Below, piece by piece: positions 1-6,279 of a stretch of DNA of 10,859 bases. A model generated the notes under the pieces. That model saw only the letters and a list, made by a program, of their open reading frames with translations, ran no database searches and was not told the origin of the DNA. This DNA is from Anaerolineae bacterium. GTDB lineage: Bacteria; Chloroflexota; Anaerolineae; JAAYZQ01. The position numbers and the translations under genes are program-made. The stretch covers positions 1 to 10,859 of the forward strand of contig JAFGOG010000360.1 of the NCBI GenBank assembly GCA_016926595.1. Direction: 5' to 3'. Position 1 is the first letter of the stretch. Every line of letters starts with the position of its first letter.

Positions 1-305
1 GCTGGAACGTCAGCCACGCAGATGTCTCGGAACAACTGAGTGAGAGCCTCTTGGGAACTGTCTCCGTAGCCGAGCAGGTCGAGATCACGGGTTGGGCGCT
101 GCAATCGGCCTGTCCAGAGTGAGAGCAGAAGCGCACCCTTGAGGACAAAGTGATCGGCGCGTTCGGATTGACTCAATCGGTACAGCAAGCGTTCAATGCC
201 GTACCGGGTCAAAGTGAGACTGAAATCCTCGCCATGATCCCGGCTCAGATTCAGCAGCCGCTGGCGAATAGAAGCTGGGAGATTGGTGGGCTGTCCCTTG
301 TTCAC
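1..305 (-). CDS. abiEii: AbiEii/AbiGii-type nucleotidyltransferase toxin, 3' end cut by window edge
   Basis: This is the toxin half of a type IV (AbiE) toxin-antitoxin pair, in the nucleotidyltransferase superfamily. The family acts in the cytoplasm and transfers nucleotides to RNA targets, stopping growth. I translated 101 residues from a GTG start (305-303) whose last two bases overlap the TGA stop of the upstream antitoxin gene (GTGA, 302-305). The visible part carries the family signature: the segment DHFVLKGALLLSLW followed by RPTRDLDLLGYGD, in which the G..S-like loop and the DLD acidic pair (about residues 74-76) correspond to the nucleotidyltransferase metal-binding site. The N-terminal ~50 residues are helical and match the usual lead-in of this family. 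The rest of the protein (usually about 250-300 residues in total) lies outside the window, so intactness cannot be judged. The overlap implies translational coupling to the antitoxin. The family call is confident; the toxic activity is inferred. Confidence 0.85.
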   Translation of the reverse strand, partial: MNKGQPTNLPASIRQRLLNLSRDHGEDFSLTLTRYGIERLLYRLSQSERADHFVLKGALLLSLWTGRLQRPTRDLDLLGYGDSSQEALTQLFRDICVADVP

Positions 306-919
306 GCCGTGGCCTCCATGTAGGGCCTCATGACGTTCGCGACGCGGCAGATCTTGGCATAGTGCCAGAGTTCATCATTGGTGCATCTCCTCTGCCTGCG
401 GCAATCGCGAAGCGCCTCCAGCGCTACATCCAGCCCGATCTTGTTGCGGTACTTGAAGCAGTCCGCCACTGTCTTGGCCGGGTTGTAGACGCGAATGAGT
501 ACGCCTTCTATGGAATGCTCTTCCACGCCAGCCTCAAGGGCGCGCGCAGAGAAGCGAACGAACCGAAGCGGTGGGTAGTCGACCTGCGGTCGCCACGCCT
601 TGTTCCCAATGGCAACCCACACCTCAGAGGGAGACTGGGTGGTTAGTCCGTGAAATCGGAGGGCCGACAGCAGGCACACCACACCGTGTGGAACCCGTTT
701 GCATGCCTCCGCCAGGGTGTGGTGCTCGGAGATGTCGGCATTGGGCAGAACATACAGCCCTCGCCCCACACGCTGGAGGAGACCACGGTCACACAGGCGA
801 CTGAGGTAGATGCGGGGGATGGCGTTTGCGTCCAGGTCGCGAGGACGCAGCACGCCTTCCTGCTCTACTATTTCCAGGATCCGCTGCGTGCGGTCCATGC
901 CCTGGCCCCGTGTGTCCAT
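302..919 (-). CDS. abiEi: AbiEi-type antitoxin and transcriptional repressor
   Basis: This is the type IV antitoxin. AbiEi family proteins counter the toxin without a stable complex and repress their own operon through an N-terminal winged helix-turn-helix. The 205-residue product has that domain at about residues 9-58, with motifs EGVLRPRDLDANAIPR and LSRLCDRGLLQRVGRGLY. A C-terminal antitoxin domain follows, including VYNPAKTVADCFKYRNKIG, a segment typical of the family. Length is normal for AbiEi. I chose the ATG at 919 because an AAGG (929-932) lies 9 nt upstream. A second ATG eight residues in (MDRTQRIL) is also possible. The gene sits directly after a perfect consensus promoter, and its stop overlaps the toxin start. 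That is the expected layout: strong promoter, autorepression, antitoxin made first. No defects are visible. Family call confident. Confidence 0.9.
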   Translation of the reverse strand: MDTRGQGMDRTQRILEIVEQEGVLRPRDLDANAIPRIYLSRLCDRGLLQRVGRGLYVLPNADISEHHTLAEACKRVPHGVVCLLSALRFHGLTTQSPSEVWVAIGNKAWRPQVDYPPLRFVRFSARALEAGVEEHSIEGVLIRVYNPAKTVADCFKYRNKIGLDVALEALRDCRRQRRCTNDELWHYAKICRVANVMRPYMEATA

Positions 920-944
920 GTTACAATACCTTGGTAGTTATGGA

Positions 945-956
945 TATCTTACGATA
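945..956. promoter_or_regulatory. Candidate AbiEi operator at the transcription start
   Basis: TATCTTACGATA has inverted arms TATC/GATA and overlaps the predicted abiE start site, just downstream of the -10 box. AbiEi proteins are known to bind inverted repeats at their own promoter. The arms are short, so the assignment is tentative and the real operator may be longer. Confidence 0.3.
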
Positions 957-957
957 G

Positions 958-986
958 ATTATAACACAAGCATGCCACACTGTCAA
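958..986 (-). promoter_or_regulatory. Perfect consensus sigma-70-type promoter for the abiE operon
   Basis: On the minus strand, TTGACA (986-981) is followed by exactly 17 bases (980-964) and TATAAT (963-958). Both hexamers and the spacing match the ideal housekeeping promoter. The predicted start is near 951, about 32 nt before the antitoxin ATG. A 12-base element with 4-base inverted arms, TATCTTACGATA (945-956), covers the predicted start site and could be part of the AbiEi operator; this is inference. Confidence 0.85.
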
Positions 987-1194
987 GAGCAGCATGCCGT
1001 GGTCTCCTGCGCTTCCTTTCCCAGTGAGAGCCTGGTCAACACCGCACCTCCATTCGACGTTTCCACCCACCATCAGTCCGACCAGTATGGGACAATGGAC
1101 GTCAAAATGGTGCCCCACGTTGTTATGGTCAAGCGCCAGGCCGATGGAGGAGTGTTCACTCAGTTTTCAGAGTCTCAGTGGTCGAAAGATCGGA

Positions 1195-1389
1195 TCAAGG
1201 CCGCAAAACGGCCGCAACGGCTCGTTGTTTGGCAAACAAATAGTCAAAAATCTCCTCGGCACTCTGCCCTTGGCGCAGTCTGTCGTGCGCATACAGGATC
1301 AGCTTCCGGACCAGAGCCTGAGCTTGCTGGCGACACGCTTCCCCGATGGTTTTGGGCAATTTGTTTATATAGGATATGAAATTCTTCAA
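1195..1389 (-). CDS. Possible small hypothetical protein or gene remnant (64 aa)
   Basis: A 64-residue frame begins at a TTG (1389-1387). The composition is protein-like: a hydrophobic and basic start (KNFISYINKLPKTIG), then a predicted amphipathic helix rich in Q, A, L and R (EACRQQAQALVRKLI), then GQSAEEIFDYLFAKQRA and a short tail. I do not recognise the family. There is no Shine-Dalgarno sequence before the TTG and no internal ATG, so this may be the end of a larger gene whose start is lost. The frame opens just downstream, in minus-strand terms, of another short frame at 1405-1560, and the two could be pieces of one decayed locus. Confidence 0.25.
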   Translation of the reverse strand: MKNFISYINKLPKTIGEACRQQAQALVRKLILYAHDRLRQGQSAEEIFDYLFAKQRAVAAVLRP

Positions 1390-1392
1390 TTT

Positions 1393-1426
1393 AGAATCGG
1401 CCCACTAGGCCGATTCTTGTTTTTTC
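1393..1426 (+). terminator. Strong intrinsic terminator reading on the plus strand
   Basis: AGAATCGGCC (1393-1402) pairs perfectly with GGCCGATTCT (1408-1417) around a 5-base loop CACTA. It is followed directly by TTGTTTTTT (1417-1425). A 10-bp GC-containing stem plus a U-rich tail is the classic rho-independent form for plus-strand transcripts. The minus strand has no comparable T-run after the hairpin. No convincing plus-strand gene precedes it, so it may end a small RNA or an antisense transcript, or be left over from a lost gene. Confidence 0.7.
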
Positions 1427-1560
1427 CAGTCCTCATCCTCGCTGAGTTGTGGCTCGTCCAGACCGCTGCTTCCAGCCAGCCAGGATGCCATCTGTCGTAG
1501 CGTTCTGGCCAAGGATGCGCAGCCGTTCGCGATCTGCCGAGTAGAATCCACCAGCCACAC
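1405..1560 (-). other. Short protein-like reading frame, possible C-terminal remnant (51 aa)
   Basis: From a GTG at 1560 this frame runs 51 codons to a TAG (1407-1405) located in the loop of the terminator hairpin. The translation ends with a helical stretch (LARTLRQMASWLAGSSG) and a charged tail (SEDEDWKKQESA), which looks like a natural protein C-terminus. A TGA lies two codons before the GTG and there is no clear ribosome binding site. It may be the 3' end of a gene whose upstream part was deleted or frameshifted. Family unknown. Confidence 0.2.
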
Positions 1561-1683
1561 GACTCACTCGTGGTGACGCGCTATTTGTCCGACGGACATG
1601 AGTTGCCGGCCAGCACAAGGGGCTGAGTTCGAGGTGATTGGGGACCTCATCTCTTGCCCGGTTATGGGCGGATTGCATCACGA

Positions 1684-1902
1684 CTACCGCTGGCGACCGC
1701 GTGAAAGACCATCATTTCCCCGAGCTACTTGACAGATGGGAATTCTCGGCCAGGACAAGCCCTCCACCAGGGTGGCGCCGCAGTGGGCCAGCGCCGTGGC
1801 CACGTCCGCTTCCTGCAGGCCAATCAGGCGGAAGGGAGTGTCGGAACCGCTCACATTCGGCACGGCCATTTCCATAGCAGCCGCCATTTCCGACCATGAC
1901 AA
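1684..1902 (-). CDS. Doubtful small reading frame (72 aa), possible remnant
   Basis: A TTG-started frame of 72 codons contains protein-like text such as FRLIGLQEADVATALAH and CGATLVEGLSWPRIP. I cannot assign it to a family. The neighbouring minus-strand frame over the same bases also reads plausibly near 1902-1910, which could indicate a frameshifted pseudogene. There is no good Shine-Dalgarno sequence. The start lies inside the TGACAATTGTCA palindrome. It may equally be a chance open frame in GC-rich DNA. Confidence 0.2.
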   Translation of the reverse strand: MSWSEMAAAMEMAVPNVSGSDTPFRLIGLQEADVATALAHCGATLVEGLSWPRIPICQVARGNDGLSRGRQR

Positions 1903-1908
1903 TTGTCA
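1897..1908. repeat. Perfect 12-base palindrome TGACAATTGTCA
   Basis: A perfect dyad of 6-base arms lies about 80 bases upstream of the truncated receiver gene at 1988. Perfect palindromes of this size often bind dimeric regulators. Just downstream lie a TACAAT -10-like box (1952-1957) and a TTGACT (1933-1938), but their 13-base spacing is too short for a standard promoter. A role as operator for the former regulator gene is a guess. Confidence 0.35.
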
Positions 1909-1987
1909 GCTTGCGTTTCGCCCACCACACGGTTGACTTTTGAAGGCAGGGTACAATGCCGGACAGAGCGAGAAAGGTGGCCCGAGT

Positions 1988-2179
1988 ATGATCCACGTTG
2001 CCGTCGTCAACGGTCATCCCCACATGGCGATTGCCCTGCACGCTCTGCTGAGCCAAACGTCCGACATCCGCCTGGTGGCCGAGGCGCGGCGGGGCAGCGA
2101 GGCTTTCGCCTTGGTGCAACGCGAGCGCCCACCTGGAGCCCACCTACGTCCGCGATCTGCTGGAAGATTTGAGGCATAG
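1988..2179 (+). pseudogene. Truncated NarL-type receiver domain (N-terminal half only)
   Basis: The first ~48 residues match the start of a NarL/FixJ-type response regulator receiver: MIHVAVVNGHPHMAIALHA, then DIRLVAEARRGSEAFALV and QRERP. In the family this is followed by the phosphorylated aspartate and, after the receiver, a helix-turn-helix. Here the match stops just before that aspartate, and the frame runs into unrelated residues and a stop at 2177-2179. The usual acidic DD pair near residue 8 is replaced by NG, so even the full protein may have been a phosphorylation-independent receiver. A Shine-Dalgarno-like GGTGG sits 7 nt before the ATG, so the 5' end looks intact. The break point (about 2130) is followed within 60 bases by a transposase remnant, suggesting that a transposition-linked deletion removed the rest. 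Receiver homology is fairly sure; the history is inferred. Confidence 0.7.
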
Positions 2180-2184
2180 GTCCA

Positions 2185-2421
2185 ATGGATAAGGAACGAC
2201 AGGTCACCTTTCCTCGGGCAACCTGCGAGGTCTGTCCTTTGTCCGAGCGGTGTGTGCGGAGCAAGAAGACGGGTCGCGCTGTACGAGCTGATCCCTACGA
2301 AGCCTATCTACAAAAAGCTCGAACTCGGCAACAGATCGCGGCATTCAATGTGGCCTATCGGTTCCGTCCGGCCGTCGAGCGGAAGATCGGCAAACTGGTC
2401 AGGTGTGGCCTGGATGGTTAA
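2185..2421 (+). pseudogene. C-terminal remnant of an IS1182-type transposase
   Basis: The 78 codons match the end of DDE transposases of the IS1182 type. They contain the cysteine cluster CEVCPLSERC, the basic stretch SKKTGRAVRADPYEAYLQKA, and the closing signature AYRFRPAVERKIGKLVRCGL, which corresponds to the YRxRxxVERKIxxLxRxG motif near the catalytic glutamate. The N-terminal three quarters, with the first catalytic aspartates, is missing, and the normal tail after this motif is cut. An in-frame TGA lies at 2170-2172, five codons before the first ATG. The frame ends at a TAA (2419-2421) that shares TTAA with the stop of the opposing permease gene. No terminal inverted repeats are evident. 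It cannot make an active enzyme. Family call confident. Confidence 0.75.
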
Positions 2422-4286
2422 AAGGGAAAGAGCAAGGGCAAGAAAAGGACGCACAGCCCCAGGCAGAGAAGCAGCAGGGGTACCCCCACCCGCGCATAAT
2501 CGCCAAAGCGATAGTGTCCCGCGCCCATCACCAGCGCATTGACCGGCGAGGCCACAGGTGAGGCAAAGCCCATAGAGGCAGCCATCGCCACCACCATCAC
2601 CAGAGCGTAGGGCCCAACGCCCATCTTGGAGGCAGCCGCCAGGGCAATGGGCGCAACGACCACCGTAGCGGCCGTGTTCGACACAACCTGGGTAAACAGC
2701 GCAGTCAGCACAAAGAGACCGGCCAGCACCGCCAGGGGACCCAAGACGCCCACAGTGTCGATCAGCCCTTGAGCGATTACATTCACTAAACCCACTTGCT
2801 CAAGGGCGATGCTCATGGGCAGCATACCGGCCACAAGGACGATGCTCCTCCAATCGACGGATTCGTAGGCCTGGTCGATGGTCACGCATCCGGTCAAGAT
2901 CACCGCTAGAGCCGCCAACATGCTGGCCGCCGCCACCGACGTAGCGTTCGTCACCAGCAACGCCAGCATGCCCCCAAGGATCAGCAGCACCAGCGGGGCT
3001 TTGCGCCGGGCTGGGGCAGCAGCCATCGCCTCGGGTTCGCCAATGACCACGAAATCGCGGCGCTTGTTGCGCAGGGCCAAAATGTCGCGCCAGGCGCCCT
3101 GAACCAGCAGCGTATCGCCGAACTGAAGGACGGTGTTTTTTAGATCACGTTCTCCTTCCATGCCCGGCCGGCTGATGCCCAGTACTGTCAGGCGATGAGC
3201 GGAACCAAACCGACTCTCGACCAGGGTATGGCCAGCGAGGGAAGAGCGGGGCGGCAGCAAAACCTCGGCCACGCCCACTTCGTCGCTGATCAGGTCGTGC
3301 CCCTCTTGAGTCTGGGCAGGCTGAAGCCCCAAGTTCCAGTAGGCGGCTGCATGCCTGACATTGTTCGGATCGCCCTGCACCACCAGGGTGTCGTGGGCGC
3401 CGATGGTGCGGGTGGCAACTGGGACTCGCGCCGGGCCATTGGATCGCAGTCCCAACGATGGTTCACTCCGCCTGAGCCCTGTCCGCGGCTGCACAGGCTG
3501 CAAGATCTCGAGCACCGACACTTGAAAATCCTCACCTAACCGCGACTCGACGATGGTCTTGCCCACCAAACCCGACTCACGCCGTACCCGCAGGCGAAAG
3601 AGGTTATCGGGCAGGCGATAGAGCTCCACCAGCTCGACGGGCGAATCGATCCGCTGCACCTCCTGAACTGGCACGTGGTCGGGCAGAAAATGGCGACCCA
3701 CCAGCAGCATGAACAGGACACCCGTCGCCAGCAAGATCAAACCCATAGGCGCAAAATCGAAGAGCTGAAAAGGAGACAGACCAGCCTCGCGGAGGAGATC
3801 GCTGACGATCAGGTTTGGCGGCGTCCCGATCAGGGTAAGCGTGCCTCCCAAAAGAGATCCAAAGGCCAGGGGGATGAGCAACCTGGAAGGACTGATCTTG
3901 GCGTTGCGGGCCAGACTGACGATGGCAGGCAGGAGCACGGCGACAGTCCCGGTGCTGCTCATAAAGCTGGACAGCAGGGCGACCGCACCCATGATGACCA
4001 GGATCAGCGTGACCGGGTTGGTACCCGCGACACTCAGGATGCCGCGACCGATCCAGTCGGCCAACCCGGTCTGCATGACCGCCCCGCCGACGATGAACAG
4101 AGCCGCGATGGTCAACACCGCCGGATTGGAGAACCCCGACAGGGCTTCGGCAGTGGAGAGCAAGCCGGTCAGCATCAGAGCCACCATCACGGCAATGGCC
4201 ACCACATCCACTCGCAGCCACTCGGTGATGAACAGCACGACGGCCGCCGCCAGGATGATCAGGGCGAGCCACATATCAACGGTCAA
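2418..4286 (-). CDS. SLC13/DASS-type permease with two RCK_C (TrkA-C) domains
   Basis: This inner-membrane transporter belongs to the divalent anion:sodium symporter group; bacterial members take up sulfate, dicarboxylates or similar anions. The 622 residues form two hydrophobic halves (about 5-200 and 430-620) around a soluble middle with two RCK_C domains (about 213-307 and 328-410). This is the common YfbS-like layout, in which RCK_C domains may sense a ligand. Family motifs include LIGTPPNLIVS (153-163) and the second-half SNTAATVVVAP, which carries the ion-site SNT triplet (536-538). The matching first-half triplet reads SST (110-112), a mild deviation. The first RCK_C domain holds a low-complexity insertion (about 264-292). 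The TTG start at 4286 is chosen because GGAGGG (4291-4296) lies close upstream; the first ATG is four codons further in. It has its own promoter. The substrate cannot be told from sequence alone. Confidence 0.9.
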   Translation of the reverse strand: MTVDMWLALIILAAAVVLFITEWLRVDVVAIAVMVALMLTGLLSTAEALSGFSNPAVLTIAALFIVGGAVMQTGLADWIGRGILSVAGTNPVTLILVIMGAVALLSSFMSSTGTVAVLLPAIVSLARNAKISPSRLLIPLAFGSLLGGTLTLIGTPPNLIVSDLLREAGLSPFQLFDFAPMGLILLATGVLFMLLVGRHFLPDHVPVQEVQRIDSPVELVELYRLPDNLFRLRVRRESGLVGKTIVESRLGEDFQVSVLEILQPVQPRTGLRRSEPSLGLRSNGPARVPVATRTIGAHDTLVVQGDPNNVRHAAAYWNLGLQPAQTQEGHDLISDEVGVAEVLLPPRSSLAGHTLVESRFGSAHRLTVLGISRPGMEGERDLKNTVLQFGDTLLVQGAWRDILALRNKRRDFVVIGEPEAMAAAPARRKAPLVLLILGGMLALLVTNATSVAAASMLAALAVILTGCVTIDQAYESVDWRSIVLVAGMLPMSIALEQVGLVNVIAQGLIDTVGVLGPLAVLAGLFVLTALFTQVVSNTAATVVVAPIALAAASKMGVGPYALVMVVAMAASMGFASPVASPVNALVMGAGHYRFGDYARVGVPLLLLCLGLCVLFLPLLFPF

Positions 4287-4364
4287 CGCTCCCTCCAGCG
4301 AGTCCGGTGGGCATGGGGTGGCTGCAAACTGCTAACGGGCATAGTTCTATATCCATGACTACCC

Positions 4365-4393
4365 AGTATAGCAGCATTCGGCAAAACTGGCAA
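4365..4393 (-). promoter_or_regulatory. Promoter of the SLC13 permease gene
   Basis: On the minus strand, TTGCCA (4393-4388), a 17-base spacer and TATACT (4370-4365) give a good housekeeping-type promoter with five of six matches in each box. The predicted start is near 4358, leaving a leader of about 70 nt before the TTG start codon. It is back to back with the kinase promoter at 4439-4467, so the ~45 bases between them could hold a shared control site. Confidence 0.7.
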
Positions 4394-4438
4394 ACACTCT
4401 AACTGCCCCCAAGGTCCCAGGTCCGGACAAATGCCTCA

Positions 4439-4467
4439 TTGACATGCCAGTTGTTACGTGCTATAAT
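4439..4467 (+). promoter_or_regulatory. Perfect consensus promoter of the kinase/regulator operon
   Basis: TTGACA (4439-4444), a 17-base spacer (4445-4461) and TATAAT (4462-4467) are an ideal sigma-70-type promoter. The start would be near 4474, about 84 nt before the kinase ATG at 4558. An ATG at 4444 in the kinase frame overlaps the -35 box, so it cannot be on this transcript. A promoter this strong suggests the operon is constitutively expressed or held down by a repressor. Confidence 0.85.
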
Positions 4468-4491
4468 GGCCCACAACAATCCGGGTCTCTC

Positions 4492-4530
4492 TCTGCTTGT
4501 GGCCAGTCTCGTGCAGGTGGCAAAAGCAGA
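4492..4530 (+). other. Possible hairpin in the kinase 5' leader
   Basis: TCTGCTT (4492-4498) is complementary to AAGCAGA (4524-4530) across a 25-nt loop, inside the predicted leader and ending 27 nt before the kinase start codon. The stem is only 7 bp and could be chance. No known riboswitch is recognised. Confidence 0.2.
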
Positions 4531-4557
4531 ACGGCGTCTGGGAACCTGAGGGCAAGG

Positions 4558-6279
4558 ATGCAGTTTCAGTATATTCCCTACATGTGGCTCCTGCTGGCCT
4601 CGGCGACGGTTGCCGCAGGACTTCTGATCTATGCCTGGCGACATCGCACCCTGCCTGGCGCCACGCCATTTGCCGCCATCTGTCTTACGGCTGCGGCGTG
4701 GGCGGCATCAAACGCCTTGGAGATGGCAGGCGCCGATCTGCCGACCAAGCTCTTCTGGGCCAACGTCCAATACCTGGTTTACGCCGCCCTACCGCTGGCC
4801 TGGCTGGCCCTGGTGCTGGAATATACCGGCCGCGGGGCGTGGCTGACCCCCCGCCGCCTGGCGCTGCTGGCCGCCGAGCCGGCGATCACCGTGGCGCTGG
4901 CATGGACGAATGAGCTCCACGGCCTGATCCGGCAGAATGTCTACCTGGACATGACTGGCTCATTTCCAGTGATCGGCAAGACCTACGGGCCATGGTTCTG
5001 GGTCCATGTGATTTACAGTTATCTGCTGTTTGCAGTCTGTATCTACCTGTCGGTGATGGCGCTGTGGCGTGCGCCGCGCCTCTACCGCCGCCAGATGCTC
5101 GCCATCCTGGTCGGTTTTCTTCTGCCCCTGACCTGGAATGTCCTGTACAGCCTGGGTCTCAGCCCTGTCCCCCGCCATGATCTGGCGCCTGCCGTGCTCG
5201 GTTTTTCGGGCATCGTGGTTGGGTTCGGACTCTTTCGCTTCCGGCTCTTTGACATTGGGCCGATCGCCCGGGACACGATCATCGACAGCATGGGCGACGG
5301 CATGGTTGTGCTCGACGTCCAAGATCGGATCGTAGACCTCAACCCAGCAGCCGAAAAGCTCCTGGGCGTTGCGGCCTCCCAGGCCGTTGGCCGGCTAGCC
5401 GAAGAGCTATTCAGACTCTGGCCAGGACTTGTCGAGCTGTGCCGCAACCCGGCAGTAACGCACATCGAGCTTCCTGTCAATACGACAGGCGAACTATGCT
5501 ACTATGACATCCATATCTCACCCCTCACCGGCCGGCACGACCAACCCATGGGCCAGGTGATCATCTGGCGCGACATCACAGCCCACAAACAAGCAGAAGC
5601 TCAACTACTCCAGCAGCAGCGCGTGCTGGCCGGGCTGGAGGAACGGGAGCGCTTGGCACGCGGGCTACATGACAATCTGGCTCAAGTGCTGAGCTACGCC
5701 AACATACAGGCCCAGGCAGTCCGTGAGCTGCTGGCCAAGGGGCAAACCGACATAGCCGACGCCCACCTGGTCCGCCTGGTAGACGCAACCCAGGAGGCCA
5801 GTGCCGACGCCCGCGAATATATCCTGGGGGCCAACGCCGGAATTTCGCTCAAGCAGGGGTTTCCCACCGCCTTGAGGCAGTACTTGCAGCGGTTTGGCCA
5901 GACGTGCAACCTCGACACCGAGCTTATCATCCCCCAGCCCGAGGTGCTGGCGGCGGCGTGCCTAGAGCCTACCGTGGAGGTTCAGTTGCTGCGCATCGTC
6001 CAAGAAGCGCTGACCAACGTGCGGAAACACGCCCGCGCCAGCTCGGTGCGGGTCTCTTTTACTGCCGACAGCGACCAGGCACAGGTGATGGTAGAAGACA
6101 ATGGCCAGGGGTTCGATCTGGCGCTTCTGCCAGCCGACGATGCACAGGCGTTTGGACTGAGCATCATGCGTGAGCGGGCCGAAGAGGTAGAGGGCAGCTT
6201 TGAAATGCTTTCGACGCCGGGCCAGGGAACCCAGATCTCCGTGCGAGTTCCACTATGCAAGAGGGAGGACAGGCGATGA
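4558..6279 (+). CDS. 7TM-PAS sensor histidine kinase (NarL/HisKA_3 class)
   Basis: This membrane sensor autophosphorylates on a histidine and passes the phosphate to its partner regulator encoded next. From the ATG at 4558 it has 573 residues. An N-terminal seven-helix region (about 8-225) matches the 7TM domain of many histidine kinases. A PAS domain spans about 239-341 (DTIIDSMGDGMVVLD to IIWRDIT). The HisKA_3 dimerisation helix carries ERLARGLHDNLAQ with phospho-acceptor His371. The ATPase domain has an N box (EALTNVRKHA, 483-492), a G1 box (DNGQGF, 514-519) and a G2 box (FGLSIMRERAE, from 532). All catalytic residues are present. The frame is open back to 4444, but that ATG is inside the -35 box; 4558 has GAGGG just upstream and begins directly with the first membrane helix. 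The stop overlaps the regulator start (ATGA). The signal is unknown; it is probably an intramembrane, redox or PAS-ligand cue. Confidence 0.93.
   Translation: MQFQYIPYMWLLLASATVAAGLLIYAWRHRTLPGATPFAAICLTAAAWAASNALEMAGADLPTKLFWANVQYLVYAALPLAWLALVLEYTGRGAWLTPRRLALLAAEPAITVALAWTNELHGLIRQNVYLDMTGSFPVIGKTYGPWFWVHVIYSYLLFAVCIYLSVMALWRAPRLYRRQMLAILVGFLLPLTWNVLYSLGLSPVPRHDLAPAVLGFSGIVVGFGLFRFRLFDIGPIARDTIIDSMGDGMVVLDVQDRIVDLNPAAEKLLGVAASQAVGRLAEELFRLWPGLVELCRNPAVTHIELPVNTTGELCYYDIHISPLTGRHDQPMGQVIIWRDITAHKQAEAQLLQQQRVLAGLEERERLARGLHDNLAQVLSYANIQAQAVRELLAKGQTDIADAHLVRLVDATQEASADAREYILGANAGISLKQGFPTALRQYLQRFGQTCNLDTELIIPQPEVLAAACLEPTVEVQLLRIVQEALTNVRKHARASSVRVSFTADSDQAQVMVEDNGQGFDLALLPADDAQAFGLSIMRERAEEVEGSFEMLSTPGQGTQISVRVPLCKREDRR

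Larger units (their letters stand above)
987..1987. other. About 1 kb gene-poor, probably decayed region
   Basis: I see no gene here with a good ribosome binding site, normal length and recognisable domain. The stretch holds three short minus-strand reading frames of uncertain status (1195-1389, 1405-1560, 1684-1902), a strong plus-strand terminator-like hairpin (1393-1426) and a 12-base palindrome (1897-1908). No tRNA, CRISPR repeat or clear transposon end was seen. The mix of short protein-like fragments next to two pseudogenes suggests a region worn down by insertions and deletions. Confidence 0.5.

Noticed and set aside
362..937. Plus-strand open frames opposite abiEi
   Set aside because: They are antisense to a well-supported AbiEi gene and show no domain or ribosome binding site.
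921..1118. Open minus-strand frame of 65 codons upstream of abiEi
   Set aside because: It runs through the perfect abiE promoter and predicted start site, has no ribosome binding site, and matches no family I know.
1933..1957. TTGACT and TACAAT as a promoter for the truncated receiver gene
   Set aside because: The spacing is only 13 bases, too short for a standard sigma-70 promoter, although the boxes themselves are good.
1712..2143. Minus-strand frame of 143 codons covering the truncated receiver
   Set aside because: About a third of it is antisense to clear receiver homology on the plus strand, and the remainder competes with another minus frame without a better case.
3675..4358. Long plus-strand frame (227 codons) rich in Q, D, R and G
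   Set aside because: It is antisense to the permease, and its biased composition is what the reverse complement of a hydrophobic membrane protein gives.
4444..4557. Longer N-terminus for the histidine kinase from the ATG at 4444
   Set aside because: That ATG overlaps the -35 box of a perfect promoter, and the extra 38 residues are polar and unlike the 7TM family; the ATG at 4558 has a Shine-Dalgarno sequence.
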